Shown one piece after another: positions 17,865 to 27,241 of a stretch of 64,000 nt of DNA. The notes under the pieces were generated by a model. That model saw only the letters and a program-made list of their open reading frames with translations. It did no database searches and was not told where the DNA came from. Each line of letters opens with the position of its first letter. Positions within the stretch are counted from its first letter, which is position 1. Position numbers and translations under genes: made by a program. Source of the DNA: Marinobacter gelidimuriae (GTDB lineage: Bacteria; Pseudomonadota; Gammaproteobacteria; Pseudomonadales; Oleiphilaceae); assembly GCF_000372805.1 (NCBI RefSeq), contig NZ_KB889870.1, positions 154-64,153 on the forward strand. Direction: 5' to 3'.

Positions 17865-18740
17865 TTAGTGCCGTGCGGTGTGTCTATAATCCCGCGGTGA
17901 TTTCCCCATGATTTTCTTGAACAGTCGTGAAAAGTAGTAGGCGTCATCGTAGCCCAACTGGCGGCTTATAGCCGCGAACGGCAGCGTTGTGCTATCCAGC
18001 AACTGGCAAGAGCGCTCCACTTTTAAACGCAAAAAGTGCTGGATGGGTGAAATGCCCGTGCGCTCGCGATAGCGGGTAGCGAAATGCGCCGGCGACAAAC
18101 CCGCCAATTCCGCCAGCTGCTCCAGTGTCAGCCTTTGTTCCAGATTTTCCCGCATATAACTATTCAACACTTCCAGATCCGGACCGGCGTCTTGTTCGCT
18201 GTGTTCCGCAATCATGGGTATTGCCGCCAGCAGTTGGCGCAGGCGATTGGCTACGTGAATCAATCCGCTGGTGCGAAAGCCGGTTTGCCGCACCGACAGC
18301 AAACCGTTGAAATCCACCAGCAGCCTTGGCTGGCGGCCGATATAAATCAGCGGTGTTTGCTGGTCGAATCCCATGTGGCCAGTAAAAGCATCGGCCAACG
18401 GGCCGGTGTAATGTACCCAGTGAATCGTCCAGGGGTTAGCCGGATCGGCGGTATAGCGGTGGCTAACGCCGGCCGGCAGCAACACCAGGTCTCCCGCGCT
18501 AACGGTAAAAGCTTCGCCATTCACATTAAGAAAAGCCTGGCCATCGCTGCAATAGATCAGCAAATGATCCGCAGGCTGCTCCCGGTGCATGTGGTGCCCG
18601 CTCGCCCGCCGATAGTGGCCGAAAGCGATGGGATAGAGCTCGCGGGTAAGCGGGTGCGAGCTTAGAAGTTGAACACTGGGCTCGGGTAGCAAGTAGCGCA
18701 CGCTGTCGGGCGGCGCCGGCCATTGCGACGTTAGGGCCAT
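17865..18740 (-). CDS. mmsR: AraC-family activator, probable MmsR
   Basis: A cupin-type sensor domain (about 35-110, with HHMHREQPADHLL and VSAGDLVLLPAGVSHRY) is followed by two helix-turn-helix units at about 190-291 (LTLEQLAELAGLSPAHFATRYRE and FAAISRQLGYDDAYYFSRLFKK). It is transcribed divergently from mmsA. This is the arrangement of MmsR, which activates the valine-degrading mmsAB operon in Pseudomonas. That role is inferred from position. The shared promoter region is 186 bases. Confidence 0.85.
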   Translation of the reverse strand: MALTSQWPAPPDSVRYLLPEPSVQLLSSHPLTRELYPIAFGHYRRASGHHMHREQPADHLLIYCSDGQAFLNVNGEAFTVSAGDLVLLPAGVSHRYTADPANPWTIHWVHYTGPLADAFTGHMGFDQQTPLIYIGRQPRLLVDFNGLLSVRQTGFRTSGLIHVANRLRQLLAAIPMIAEHSEQDAGPDLEVLNSYMRENLEQRLTLEQLAELAGLSPAHFATRYRERTGISPIQHFLRLKVERSCQLLDSTTLPFAAISRQLGYDDAYYFSRLFKKIMGKSPRDYRHTARH

Positions 18741-18926
18741 ATGGAATTCCCACTTTTCGTGATCGAAAGATAGTCCATTATTGGCGAAACTTAGTCAATC
18801 ACACGGCCCCAATTACCGTGCTAGTCTGAATGACACGCTTGAGCTAATCCGCACAATAATCCGGCATCGCTCAACATTTGCACAACAACAAAACTCTCGA
18901 TCTACACAACACGCAGGATCCGCCCC

Positions 18927-20420
18927 ATGAAAAATGTCCCTCTGTACCTTGCAGGTGAATTTGTTCAAAGCCAGACCGACAGCTGGATTGACGTGACCAA
19001 TCCCGCCACCAATGAAGTCATCGCCAGGGCCCCTAGTACCACGCCTGCAGAGATGCGCAAGGCCATCGATTTTGCGGCTGAAACCTTCAAAACCTGGAAA
19101 GAAGTGCCAGTGTCAGAGCGGGCAAGGGTGATGCTGCGCTATCAGGCGTTGCTGAAAGAACACCACGATGAAATTGCCGAAATCCTGGCCCAGGAAACCG
19201 GTAAAACATTTGATGATGCAAAGGGCGATGTGTGGCGCGGTATCGAAGTGGTTGAGCACGCCGCCAACGTAGCGTCGATGATGATGGGCGAAACCGTTGA
19301 AAACGTGGCCCGCGGAGTCGACACCCATTCCTGGATTCAGCCCTTGGGCGTGTGCACAGGTATTACTCCGTTCAACTTCCCCGCAATGATTCCCCTGTGG
19401 ATGTTCCCCATGGCCATTGCCTGTGGTAACACCTTTATTCTGAAGCCGTCGGAACAGGATCCCCTGACACCGACACGTCTTGCTGAGTTGTTCGAACAGG
19501 CCGGCGCGCCCAAGGGCGTTTTGCAGGTCGTTCACGGTGGTAAAGAGCAGGTAGATACCCTGCTGAACGACCCTGCCGTCAAAGCGATTTCCTTTGTTGG
19601 TTCTGTGCCTGTTGGGCGCTACATCTATGAAACCGGCACCCGCAATATGAAGCGTGTGCAGTCTTTCGCAGGCGCTAAAAACCACATGGTTATCATGCCG
19701 GATGCCGACAAGCAGCAGGTGCTCAACGCTCTTGTAGGCGCCTCTGTAGGCGCCGCAGGGCAGCGCTGCATGGCCATTTCCGTTGCCGTGTTCGTAGGCG
19801 AAGCCCGCCAGTGGATTCCGCAATTAAAAGAAGCTATGGCCAAAGTGCGCCCCGGCGCCTGGAACGATTCCGGCGCCAGCTACGGCCCGGTTATCAGCCC
19901 GAAAGCCAAAGAGCGTGTCGAGGCGCTGATCGCAACGGGTGAAGCCCAGGGTGCCCAGCTGCTGCTGGACGGCCGCAATTGCACCGTGGACGGTTTGCCG
20001 AATGGCAACTGGGTAGGCCCTACACTGTTCGCCGGTGTGACCAGCGAAATGGACATTTACAACGAAGAGATCTTCGGCCCGGTGCTGTGCTGTTCCGAAG
20101 TAGATTCCCTGGGCGAAGCCATCGACTTCATCAACCGCAGCCCTTACGGCAATGGTACGTCTATCTTTACCGGTTCTGGCGGTGCAGCCCGTCGCTTCCA
20201 GCACGAAATTGAAGTCGGCCAGGTGGGTGTGAATATCCCCATTCCGGTGCCCCTGCCGTTCTTCTCGTTCACCGGCTGGAAAGGTTCTTTCTACGGTGAT
20301 CAGCATGCCTACGGCAAGCAGGCCGTGCGTTTCTACACCGAAACCAAAACCGTCACCTCGCGCTGGTTCAGTTCGGAAGCCACCAGCACCGAAGCCAACT
20401 TTTCTATTCAGTTGCATTGA
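18927..20420 (+). CDS. mmsA: Methylmalonate-semialdehyde dehydrogenase (CoA-acylating)
   Basis: Converts methylmalonate semialdehyde to propionyl-CoA, the last step of valine breakdown, with NAD and CoA. The 497 residues have the aldehyde dehydrogenase fold. Catalytic Cys281 lies in GAAGQRCMA. The general-base Glu of hydrolytic family members is replaced in [11 protein letters not shown], as known for CoA-acylating MmsA enzymes. [25 protein letters not shown] is also typical. First gene of a five-gene valine operon; the gap to the next gene is 24 bases. Confidence 0.95.
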   Translation: MKNVPLYLAGEFVQSQTDSWIDVTNPATNEVIARAPSTTPAEMRKAIDFAAETFKTWKEVPVSERARVMLRYQALLKEHHDEIAEILAQETGKTFDDAKGDVWRGIEVVEHAANVASMMMGETVENVARGVDTHSWIQPLGVCTGITPFNFPAMIPLWMFPMAIACGNTFILKPSEQDPLTPTRLAELFEQAGAPKGVLQVVHGGKEQVDTLLNDPAVKAISFVGSVPVGRYIYETGTRNMKRVQSFAGAKNHMVIMPDADKQQVLNALVGASVGAAGQRCMAISVAVFVGEARQWIPQLKEAMAKVRPGAWNDSGASYGPVISPKAKERVEALIATGEAQGAQLLLDGRNCTVDGLPNGNWVGPTLFAGVTSEMDIYNEEIFGPVLCCSEVDSLGEAIDFINRSPYGNGTSIFTGSGGAARRFQHEIEVGQVGVNIPIPVPLPFFSFTGWKGSFYGDQHAYGKQAVRFYTETKTVTSRWFSSEATSTEANFSIQLH

Positions 20421-20444
20421 TTTTGTCGGTAACAGGAGCCAGCT

Positions 20445-21611
20445 ATGAACTTTGACCTGACCGAAGACCAACAGGCGTTTCGCGAAGCGGCTCGGGCATT
20501 TGCGCAAAAATCCATGGCGCCTTTCGCCGCGCATTGGGACGAGGAGAGTATTTTCCCGAGAGACGTGCTGCGTCAGGCGGGAGAAATGGGTTTTTGTGGG
20601 CTCTATACGCCCGAAGCCTTTGGTGGCATGGGGCTTTCGCGCCAAGATACCGCGGTGATTGTAGAGGAGCTGGCCGCGGCTTGTCCCTCTACCGCAGCGT
20701 TCATCACCATTCACAACATGGCGACCTGGATGCTGGCCAGTTTTGGCACAGACGAGGTCAAGCAGAATGTGGTGCCTACCCTGGCCAGCGGTGAAAAACT
20801 GGCGTCTTATTGCCTGACCGAGCCCGGCGCAGGTTCCGATGCAGCAAGCCTGCGCACCAAAGCCGAACGGGATGGCGATGATTACGTCATTAACGGCAGC
20901 AAGGTTTTTATTTCCGGTGCTGGCGCAACCGATGTGTTGATTCTGCTGGCTCGTACCGGCGGCCCGGACAGCGGTGCCAAAGGCATTTCTGCGTTTTTGA
21001 TTCCGGCGGACGCCGACGGCGTGTCCTATGGCAAAAATGAAAAAAAAATGGGCTGGCACAGCCAACCGACCCGCTCGGTCACACTTGAAAATGTGCGGGT
21101 GCCGGTGGCGAACCGCCTTGGCGCCGAAGGCGAGGGTTTTGCCATTGCCATGAAGGGCCTTGACGGTGGCCGCTTGAACATTGCCACCTGTTCCCTGGGC
21201 GGTGCCCAGGCGGCGTTGCTACGTGCCCGTGACTACATGCACGCCCGCGCCCAGTTTGGTAAACCGCTGGCGGCGTTTCAGGCTCTGCAATTTAAACTGG
21301 CGGATATGGCCACCAATCTGGTTGCAGCGCGGCAAATGGTGCGCCTGGGCGCGTTCAAATTAGACAACGGCGACCCTGAAGCCACACTGCACTGCGCCAT
21401 GGCCAAACGCTTTGCCACCGACGTGTGTTTCGACGTGGTCAACGACGCCCTACAACTGCACGGTGGCTACGGCTATATTCGGGAATACCCCCTTGAGCGA
21501 TACCTACGGGACTTGCGGGTGCACCAGATTCTGGAAGGCACCAACGAAGTCATGCGCCTGATTGTGGCTCGCCGCATTCTGGAGCAGGGCGTCGCGGAAG
21601 CGATTCAGTAG
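20445..21611 (+). CDS. Isobutyryl-CoA dehydrogenase (acyl-CoA dehydrogenase)
   Basis: A FAD enzyme that oxidises isobutyryl-CoA to methacrylyl-CoA, the first acyl-CoA step of valine breakdown. 388 residues cover the whole family fold. CLTEPGAGSDAASL is the substrate/FAD loop, and KVFISGAG and LDGGRLNIATCSLGGAQAAL are typical. The catalytic Glu lies in QILEGTNEVMRL near the end. The exact substrate is inferred from its place between mmsA and the hydratase and hydrolase genes. The ribosome site AGGAG sits at the right distance. Confidence 0.9.
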   Translation: MNFDLTEDQQAFREAARAFAQKSMAPFAAHWDEESIFPRDVLRQAGEMGFCGLYTPEAFGGMGLSRQDTAVIVEELAAACPSTAAFITIHNMATWMLASFGTDEVKQNVVPTLASGEKLASYCLTEPGAGSDAASLRTKAERDGDDYVINGSKVFISGAGATDVLILLARTGGPDSGAKGISAFLIPADADGVSYGKNEKKMGWHSQPTRSVTLENVRVPVANRLGAEGEGFAIAMKGLDGGRLNIATCSLGGAQAALLRARDYMHARAQFGKPLAAFQALQFKLADMATNLVAARQMVRLGAFKLDNGDPEATLHCAMAKRFATDVCFDVVNDALQLHGGYGYIREYPLERYLRDLRVHQILEGTNEVMRLIVARRILEQGVAEAIQ

Positions 21612-21645
21612 CAGAAACCATTCAACATCACATTGCGGAGATCTT

Positions 21646-22446
21646 ATGAGCGACACACTCGAATTTAAGAGCGATAAGCTGCAACTGGAAAAGCGCGGCC
21701 ACATTGCCGTGCTGACGATCAGCAACCCACCGGCGAACACCTGGACCCGCGATTCGTTAAGCAAACTACAACACACCATCGCTGAATTGAACGCTGACAA
21801 AGACATTTTTGCGTTGGTGGTTACCGGCCAAGGCGAGAAATTTTTCTCTGCCGGAGCGGATCTGAATGCCTTTGCCGACGGCGACATTGCCCGCGCCACA
21901 GAACTGTCCCGGGCTTTTGGCGCAGCGTTTGACGCGCTAACCCACTTCCGCGGCGTGTCCATTGCGGCCATTAACGGTTACGCCATGGGTGGCGGCCTGG
22001 AATGCGCGTTGGCCTGTGATATCCGAATTGCTGAAGAGCACGCGCAAATGGCTCTGCCAGAAGCAGCCGTCGGCCTGCTGCCCTGCGCTGGCGGCACTCA
22101 AAACCTGCCATGGCTGGTGGGCGAAGGTTGGGCCAAGCGCATGATTCTGTGTGGTGAGCGCCTGAAAGCCGACAAAGCCCTGAGCATTGGTCTGGTGGAA
22201 GAAGTGGTTCCCACCGGCCAAGGCTTGGCGAAAGCTATGGAGCTGGCAGAAGGCGCTTGCAAGCAAAGTCCGTCGTCCATTGCTCGCTGTAAGAATCTGA
22301 TCATGAACGTGCGCGACGGTCATAACCATGAGGACGGCTGGCGCTTGGAGCGGGAACTGTTCATCGAGCTGTTTTCTACTGAAGACCAGAAAGAAGGCGT
22401 CACTGCGTTTTTAGGCAAGCGCAAGCCGCAGTGGAAAAACCGCTAA
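21646..22446 (+). CDS. Enoyl-CoA hydratase (methacrylyl-CoA step)
   Basis: Crotonase fold, 266 residues. It should hydrate methacrylyl-CoA to 3-hydroxyisobutyryl-CoA. The start at 21646 (MSDTLEFKSDKLQ) has TGCGGAG upstream and lies 35 bases after the previous stop; the longer open frame is not used. The oxyanion hole is at FFSAGADLNAF and NGYAMGGGLECALACD. The two catalytic Glu positions are in GGGLECAL and ALPEAAVGLLP. Confidence 0.9.
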   Translation: MSDTLEFKSDKLQLEKRGHIAVLTISNPPANTWTRDSLSKLQHTIAELNADKDIFALVVTGQGEKFFSAGADLNAFADGDIARATELSRAFGAAFDALTHFRGVSIAAINGYAMGGGLECALACDIRIAEEHAQMALPEAAVGLLPCAGGTQNLPWLVGEGWAKRMILCGERLKADKALSIGLVEEVVPTGQGLAKAMELAEGACKQSPSSIARCKNLIMNVRDGHNHEDGWRLERELFIELFSTEDQKEGVTAFLGKRKPQWKNR

Positions 22447-22479
22447 CGCCAATCCGACACATGGGCCAAAGGATTCACC

Positions 22480-23574
22480 ATGAGGGATCAACCGATTGTA
22501 TTTGAGCAGTGGCAAACGTCAGGCGACGCCACCATCGGAGTCGTGCGCCTGAACGCGCCGCGCTCGCTGAACTCTCTGTCACTGGAAATGATTCGCCTGC
22601 TGACGCCACAGCTGAAAGCCTGGGCTGAAGATGACCGGGTACGCGCTGTGTGGCTGGAAGCCGAAGGCGACAGTGCGTTTTGTGCCGGCGGCGACATTGT
22701 TGCGCTGTATCGCAGTATGACGGAGGCCGGAAGCGCTGATATTGGCAAGGCGTTCTTTACCGAAGAATACGAACTGGACTATCTGATTCACAGCTACCCC
22801 AAACCGGTTGTGTGCTGGGGCCACGGCATTGTGATGGGTGGCGGCATGGGCATCATGCAGGGCGCTTCCCATCGGGTAGTGACCGAAAGCTCAAAACTGG
22901 CAATGCCTGAAACCACCATCGGGCTTTACCCGGATGTGGGCGGCGGCTGGTTTCTCAATCGCTGCCCCGGCCGCACCGGCCTGTTTTTGGGCCTGACGGG
23001 CGCCCGAATGAACGGCGCTGATGCGCTTTTCACCGGGTTGGCTGACCGTTTTATAAAGCACGAGTTGAAGGCTCAGGTTGTCGCTGAGCTGACTGGCGCC
23101 GATTGGCACAACCGTCACGGCGAAGAGGTCGTAGGCTCGGTATTGCGTCAGTTTGAGCTGCAGAGCGCCGAGGCGCAGCCGGCTTCACCCGTTCGCGATC
23201 ACTTTGACGAGATCAACCGTGCCACCGACGCCGACACCCTGGGGCAGACCATTGCCCAGTTGAAGGAACTGGCGTCTGGCGATGGCTGGCTGGCCAAAGC
23301 CGTGAAGCCACTCGCGGCAGCGTCGCCGGTGGCTCTCGCGTTGGTGTGGGAGCACCTGCACCGCTGCCGCCTGGATGGCCTGAAGCAGGTATTTGACAAA
23401 GAATTGCTGCTGTCGACCAACTGCCTTAGCAAAGGTGAGTTTGCCGAGGGCGTGCGGGCTCTGCTGATCGACAAAGACCAGCAACCAAGATGGCGTTACG
23501 CCACCCTGGCGGACATCGATAACGAATGGATTAACGGCTTTTTTGTTTGTTTGAGCCTGTTAGAGCCGCCATGA
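22480..23574 (+). CDS. 3-Hydroxyisobutyryl-CoA hydrolase
   Basis: Releases 3-hydroxyisobutyrate from its CoA ester, which keeps toxic methacrylyl-CoA low. Crotonase fold with HIBCH features: FCAGGDIVALY, GHGIVMGGGMGIMQGASHRVVTE, and the catalytic region MPETTIGLYPDVGGGWFLNR. The 364 residues match the family, which is longer than hydratases because of the C-terminal domain. Fourth gene of the valine operon. Confidence 0.92.
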   Translation: MRDQPIVFEQWQTSGDATIGVVRLNAPRSLNSLSLEMIRLLTPQLKAWAEDDRVRAVWLEAEGDSAFCAGGDIVALYRSMTEAGSADIGKAFFTEEYELDYLIHSYPKPVVCWGHGIVMGGGMGIMQGASHRVVTESSKLAMPETTIGLYPDVGGGWFLNRCPGRTGLFLGLTGARMNGADALFTGLADRFIKHELKAQVVAELTGADWHNRHGEEVVGSVLRQFELQSAEAQPASPVRDHFDEINRATDADTLGQTIAQLKELASGDGWLAKAVKPLAAASPVALALVWEHLHRCRLDGLKQVFDKELLLSTNCLSKGEFAEGVRALLIDKDQQPRWRYATLADIDNEWINGFFVCLSLLEPP

Positions 23575-23634
23575 GCAGGGCACTTAACAGCACTTAACAA
23601 AAGAAGCCACACTAAAACAAAAGAGGGAAATACG

Positions 23635-24522
23635 ATGGCAATTATTTCATTTATTGGCCTTGGTAATATGGGCGGCCCTATGGCCAGCAATCTGCTGAAA
23701 GCCGGCCACCAGGTCACCGTGTTTGATTTGTCGGCAGACGCCGTTAGCGCGCTGAAAGCCGAAGGTGCAAGCAGCGCCGACACCGCTCATGAAGCCGTAA
23801 AAGGCGCTGAGTGCGTGATCACTATGCTGCCCGCTGGCCAGCACGTAGAAGCGGTTTACCTGGGCGCTGAAGGCTTACTGGCAGCTCTGCCTGAAGGCAC
23901 CCTGGTGATTGATTCTTCGACCATTGCCCCGGAAACGGCCAAAAAAGTAGCGGCGCAAGCCTCAGAACACAAAGTTCGCTTTCTGGATGCACCGGTGTCC
24001 GGTGGCGTCGGTGGCGCAAAGGCCGGCACGCTAACGTTTATCTGCGGAGGCTCCGAGGCCGATTACGCGGCGGCCCAGCCCATTCTGCAGGACATGGGTA
24101 AGAATATTTTTCGAGCTGGTGAACACGGTTCGGGGCAGGTGGCCAAAATCTGCAACAATATGTTGCTGGCCATTCTGATGGCGGGCACCAGCGAAGCACT
24201 GGCTCTGGGTGTTAAGAACGGGCTGGACCCAGCTGTACTGTCGGAAATCATGAAGCAAAGCTCTGGCGGTAACTGGGCGTTGAACGTGTATAACCCCTGG
24301 CCGGGAGTGATGGAAGCGGCGCCGGCATCACGCAACTACGAAGGCGGTTTTTTGGTAAAGCTGATGACCAAAGACCTGGGCCTGGCGTTCGACAACGCGG
24401 TGAAAAACCAGGCGTCGATTCCCATGGGTTCACTGGCTCGTAACCTGTTCTCGCTGCACGCGGGGCAGGGCAACGCGGATCTGGATTTTTCCAGTATTCA
24501 GCGGCTTTACAGTCCTGAGTAA
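23635..24522 (+). CDS. mmsB: 3-Hydroxyisobutyrate dehydrogenase
   Basis: Oxidises 3-hydroxyisobutyrate to methylmalonate semialdehyde with NAD, feeding MmsA. N-terminal Rossmann domain with FIGLGNMGGPMASNL at 6-20; the substrate loop is FLDAPVSGGVGGAKAGTL. The catalytic Lys is in GSGQVAKICNNMLL, and the C-terminal helical domain ends DFSSIQRLY. 295 residues is the usual length. GAGGGAAATACG precedes the ATG. It ends the operon. Confidence 0.94.
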   Translation: MAIISFIGLGNMGGPMASNLLKAGHQVTVFDLSADAVSALKAEGASSADTAHEAVKGAECVITMLPAGQHVEAVYLGAEGLLAALPEGTLVIDSSTIAPETAKKVAAQASEHKVRFLDAPVSGGVGGAKAGTLTFICGGSEADYAAAQPILQDMGKNIFRAGEHGSGQVAKICNNMLLAILMAGTSEALALGVKNGLDPAVLSEIMKQSSGGNWALNVYNPWPGVMEAAPASRNYEGGFLVKLMTKDLGLAFDNAVKNQASIPMGSLARNLFSLHAGQGNADLDFSSIQRLYSPE

Positions 24523-25036
24523 AGTGGAAGAGCTTATATATTACGGTAATGCGCCAGCTCAGCGGCGCAGGTAAACTGTCTGTAAGCTTTGTTAGCCGCC
24601 GGTGTTCCATGTGGTTTATGAGGCGTCCACACATTTGCCGGCAGTGGCCTCTTCAGGGGGCTTTGCCGCACGGCAGCAGGCCTATTGCGAGCATGGAAGA
24701 AAAACACACAGTGAGTCCCTGGGAGCCCGAGCCGTCGCGGCAGAAAACCATCGCCGATTTGGCGACCCCCATTTACGGGCTATTGGCCTGCCCGACCCGG
24801 CAGTGTGGGGCCTGTTGGTGTAGTACTGGCTGTGCCGCTGATGACAGTCATTCAAGTTGTACTAAAACAGATTCCACGCCTCCGTCCAGTTTACAGTTTA
24901 TAAAATTATTGCACGCTAAGAAGCAGATAACGGTTGCCCGGCGGGGTCTTGGCCTAAAGTTTACCTTTACGTAAACTAGTACCTGTGATAAATCTGGTGT
25001 ATGTAGAGTCATAGACAAAAATAACAGGAGCAAAAA
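24523..25036 (+). other. Intergenic region upstream of the acyl-CoA synthetase
   Basis: These 514 bases hold no convincing gene. A small hairpin (TGCGCC 24550-24555 with GGCGCA 24564-24569) follows mmsB. Overlapping short frames at 24549-24974 have poor composition; one (24602-24823) could be a relic, but I recognise nothing. The LiuR-like palindrome at 24958-24977 lies 59 bases before the next start codon. Confidence 0.5.
24958..24977 (+). promoter_or_regulatory. Candidate LiuR operator upstream of acyl-CoA synthetase
   Basis: A perfect inverted repeat: AGTTTAC, six bases, GTAAACT. The core TTTAC-N6-GTAAA is the same as in the liuR/dehydrogenase intergenic region at 43264-43279. MerR-family regulators such as LiuR bind palindromes of this size between promoter elements. 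Assignment to LiuR is inferred from the shared sequence and pathway. Confidence 0.6.
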
Positions 25037-26686
25037 ATGAGCCTTCCGGAATACGTCGATGCGTACAACAATTTTGACCTTGCTGCTCTGGAGGCCGAGG
25101 TATTGGATGGTCGTCTGGACAGCGGGCTGAATGTTTGCCATGAAATTTGCGATAAATGGGCAGCCAATGCCGAAAAAGTTGTGCTGTATTACGAGACGGA
25201 AGACGGCGGTGACGGCGTTCTTACCTTTGCCGAGCTGAGACAGGCGTCCGCCCGTTTTGCCAATTACCTGAAGTTGCAGGGGGTGGGCAAGGGCGACCGT
25301 GTTGCGGGTTTGTTACCGCGCACACCGGAGCTGCTCATTGTTATGGCGGGCGCTTGGCGCATTGGCGCTGTCTATCAACCGCTGTTTACGGCGTTCGGAT
25401 CTGGATCCATCGAATACCGCCTGGAACGGGCGAGCACCAAATTGATTGTTACCAACCCGGCAAACCGTTCAAAACTGGACGATGTTCAAAACTGCCCGCC
25501 GGTATTGTGTGTCGATTCGGCGGAAGCTGGCCATGGTGACGCTGATTTTTACCAGGCGCTGGGCGAGCAGTCCGATCACTGTGAGCCGGTGCTGATTAAA
25601 GGCACTGATCCTTTCCTGCAAATGTTTACTTCGGGCACCGTGGGCAAGCCCAAAGGAGTGTCTGTTCCAGCCCGGGCATTGTTGTCATTCTACGTTTACA
25701 TGCGCGATGCCGTAGGCCTTCGTGACAGCGACACATTCTGGAACGTGGCAGACCCGGGTTGGGCCTACGGCTTGTACTATGCGGTTATCGGGCCGCTGCT
25801 GATGGGTCACGCTACCCACTTCAATCCCAACGCGTTCACCCCTGAAAGCACCTACGACATGATCCGCAAGTACAAAATCACAAATCTTGCGGCGGCGCCC
25901 ACGGCCTATCGGTTGTTAAAAGCGAATGATCACGTGCTGCCTGAAGGTGAAAATCTCGGGCTACGGGTAGCGAGTAGCGCCGGTGAGCCCTTGAACCCAG
26001 AAGTGGTTAACTGGATTCGCCGTCGTCATTTCTGCGAGGTAAAAGATCACTACGGCCAGACTGAAACGGGCATGACCTGCTGCAACTTCCATGGTTTGGC
26101 GCACCCGGTAAAAGAGGGTGCCATGGGTTTCTCATCGCTAGGCCATCGTGTGGTAGCGCTGAATGAAAAGCACGAAGAGGTGGGTGCCGGTGAAGCCGGG
26201 CAGGTCGCCATTGATGTGGCTGCATCACCTTTGTTTCATTTCGATGGCTACACCTGGAGTGAAAAAGATCCGTTCGCCCATGGTTACTACCTGACCGGCG
26301 ATATGGCCATTAACAACGGCGACGGCAGTTTCTCGTTCAGTGGGCGCGACGACGACATCATTACCACCTCAGGTTATCGAGTGGGGCCAGCCGATGTTGA
26401 AAGCTCATTGTTGGAGCATCCGGCTGTGGCGGAATCTGGTGTGGTAGCCAAGCCCGATGAAAAGCGTGGCGCCATCATCAAGGCCTACGTAGTGATCAAA
26501 AGCGACCAGATTCCAGCCGATGACCAGGTTTTGAGAGAAGAACTGCAGAACCATGTGCGCCGGCGTCTGTCCACCCACGCTTTCCCACGGGAAATTGAGT
26601 TTGTTGACGAGCTGCCAAAAACGCCGAGCGGCAAGATACAGCGCTTTATTCTGCGCGATCGCGCCAGGGAAGACGCCAGCGAATGA
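25037..26686 (+). CDS. AMP-dependent acyl-CoA synthetase (Acs-like)
   Basis: Activates a carboxylic acid to its CoA thioester through an acyl-adenylate. The 549 residues have the family motifs: P-loop MFTSGTVGKPKGVSV, DHYGQTETGMTCCNF, YYLTGDMA, SGRDDDIITTSGYRVGP, and the C-terminal lysine in PKTPSGKIQRF. The ribosome site AACAGGAG is 6-8 bases before the ATG. The next gene overlaps it by four bases (ATGA). With the thioesterase and the Liv-type transporter downstream, it probably activates an imported short or branched acid. The substrate is not known. Confidence 0.9.
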   Translation: MSLPEYVDAYNNFDLAALEAEVLDGRLDSGLNVCHEICDKWAANAEKVVLYYETEDGGDGVLTFAELRQASARFANYLKLQGVGKGDRVAGLLPRTPELLIVMAGAWRIGAVYQPLFTAFGSGSIEYRLERASTKLIVTNPANRSKLDDVQNCPPVLCVDSAEAGHGDADFYQALGEQSDHCEPVLIKGTDPFLQMFTSGTVGKPKGVSVPARALLSFYVYMRDAVGLRDSDTFWNVADPGWAYGLYYAVIGPLLMGHATHFNPNAFTPESTYDMIRKYKITNLAAAPTAYRLLKANDHVLPEGENLGLRVASSAGEPLNPEVVNWIRRRHFCEVKDHYGQTETGMTCCNFHGLAHPVKEGAMGFSSLGHRVVALNEKHEEVGAGEAGQVAIDVAASPLFHFDGYTWSEKDPFAHGYYLTGDMAINNGDGSFSFSGRDDDIITTSGYRVGPADVESSLLEHPAVAESGVVAKPDEKRGAIIKAYVVIKSDQIPADDQVLREELQNHVRRRLSTHAFPREIEFVDELPKTPSGKIQRFILRDRAREDASE

Positions 26687-27099
26687 TGGTGACAATGGAG
26701 CAGTTGCAGGCTTTTCTGGACGAGCAGTTTCCGCAAGGCGCCGCGTTCGGCACCCTGTGCGAGCTGGGCGATGGCACCGCCGAAATGATGCTCGACGTAG
26801 ACGAAACCCATTTGCGCCCAGGCGGCACCGTGTCTGGGCCGGTGATGATGGGGCTGGCGGATGTCACGCTCTACGCGGCGCTGCTGTCCAAAATCGGCTT
26901 GGTGCCGCTGGCGGTTACCACCAACCTGAATATTAATTTTCTACGCAAGCCAGTGGCGCACCAGGCCATATGGGCCCGTGCCACCATGCTTAAGGTGGGT
27001 AAAACAATGGCGGTAGGGGAGGTGTTTATATACTCGCGCGGAGTCGAGGAGCCAGTCGCGCACTCTACGATGACCTACTCTATACCGCCGCAACGCTGA
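26683..27099 (+). CDS. PaaI-type hotdog thioesterase
   Basis: A 138-residue hotdog-fold acyl-CoA thioesterase. The active-site helix region is HLRPGGTVSGPVMMGLADVTLYAAL, with the acidic residue in ADVTLY. TTNLNINFLRKP is the following strand. It overlaps the synthetase stop by ATGA, so translation is coupled. It could recycle CoA from stalled acyl-CoAs. Two consecutive ATG codons (26683, 26686) are possible starts. Confidence 0.85.
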   Translation: MMVTMEQLQAFLDEQFPQGAAFGTLCELGDGTAEMMLDVDETHLRPGGTVSGPVMMGLADVTLYAALLSKIGLVPLAVTTNLNINFLRKPVAHQAIWARATMLKVGKTMAVGEVFIYSRGVEEPVAHSTMTYSIPPQR

Positions 27100-27166
27100 C
27101 AGAGGGGCTCCAGCATTGTGCCCACAGTTGGTCAGCAAAAAACACGGAAAAATCGCGGAATTAAAA

Positions 27167-27190
27167 ATTGACGTTTACGTATACGTCAAT
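27167..27190 (+). promoter_or_regulatory. 24-bp palindrome upstream of the ABC transporter operon
   Basis: Perfect 8-bp arms, ATTGACGT and ACGTCAAT, flank eight bases. The central TTTACGTA resembles the other LiuR-like sites, but the arm spacing differs. It ends 51 bases before the livG-like start codon. It is probably a regulator site of the same or a related regulator. Confidence 0.55.
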
Positions 27191-27241
27191 CCAATCTATG
27201 ATTAGTTCTGATGTACAACAATAACAAAGGCAGATTGGCTC

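Noticed and set aside
19824..21065. 413-codon ORF on the minus strand
   Set aside because: Antisense of mmsA and isobutyryl-CoA dehydrogenase, with no motifs.
24549..24974. 141-codon ORF before the acyl-CoA synthetase
   Set aside because: Unusual residue composition, no recognisable domain, and it runs through the LiuR-like operator.
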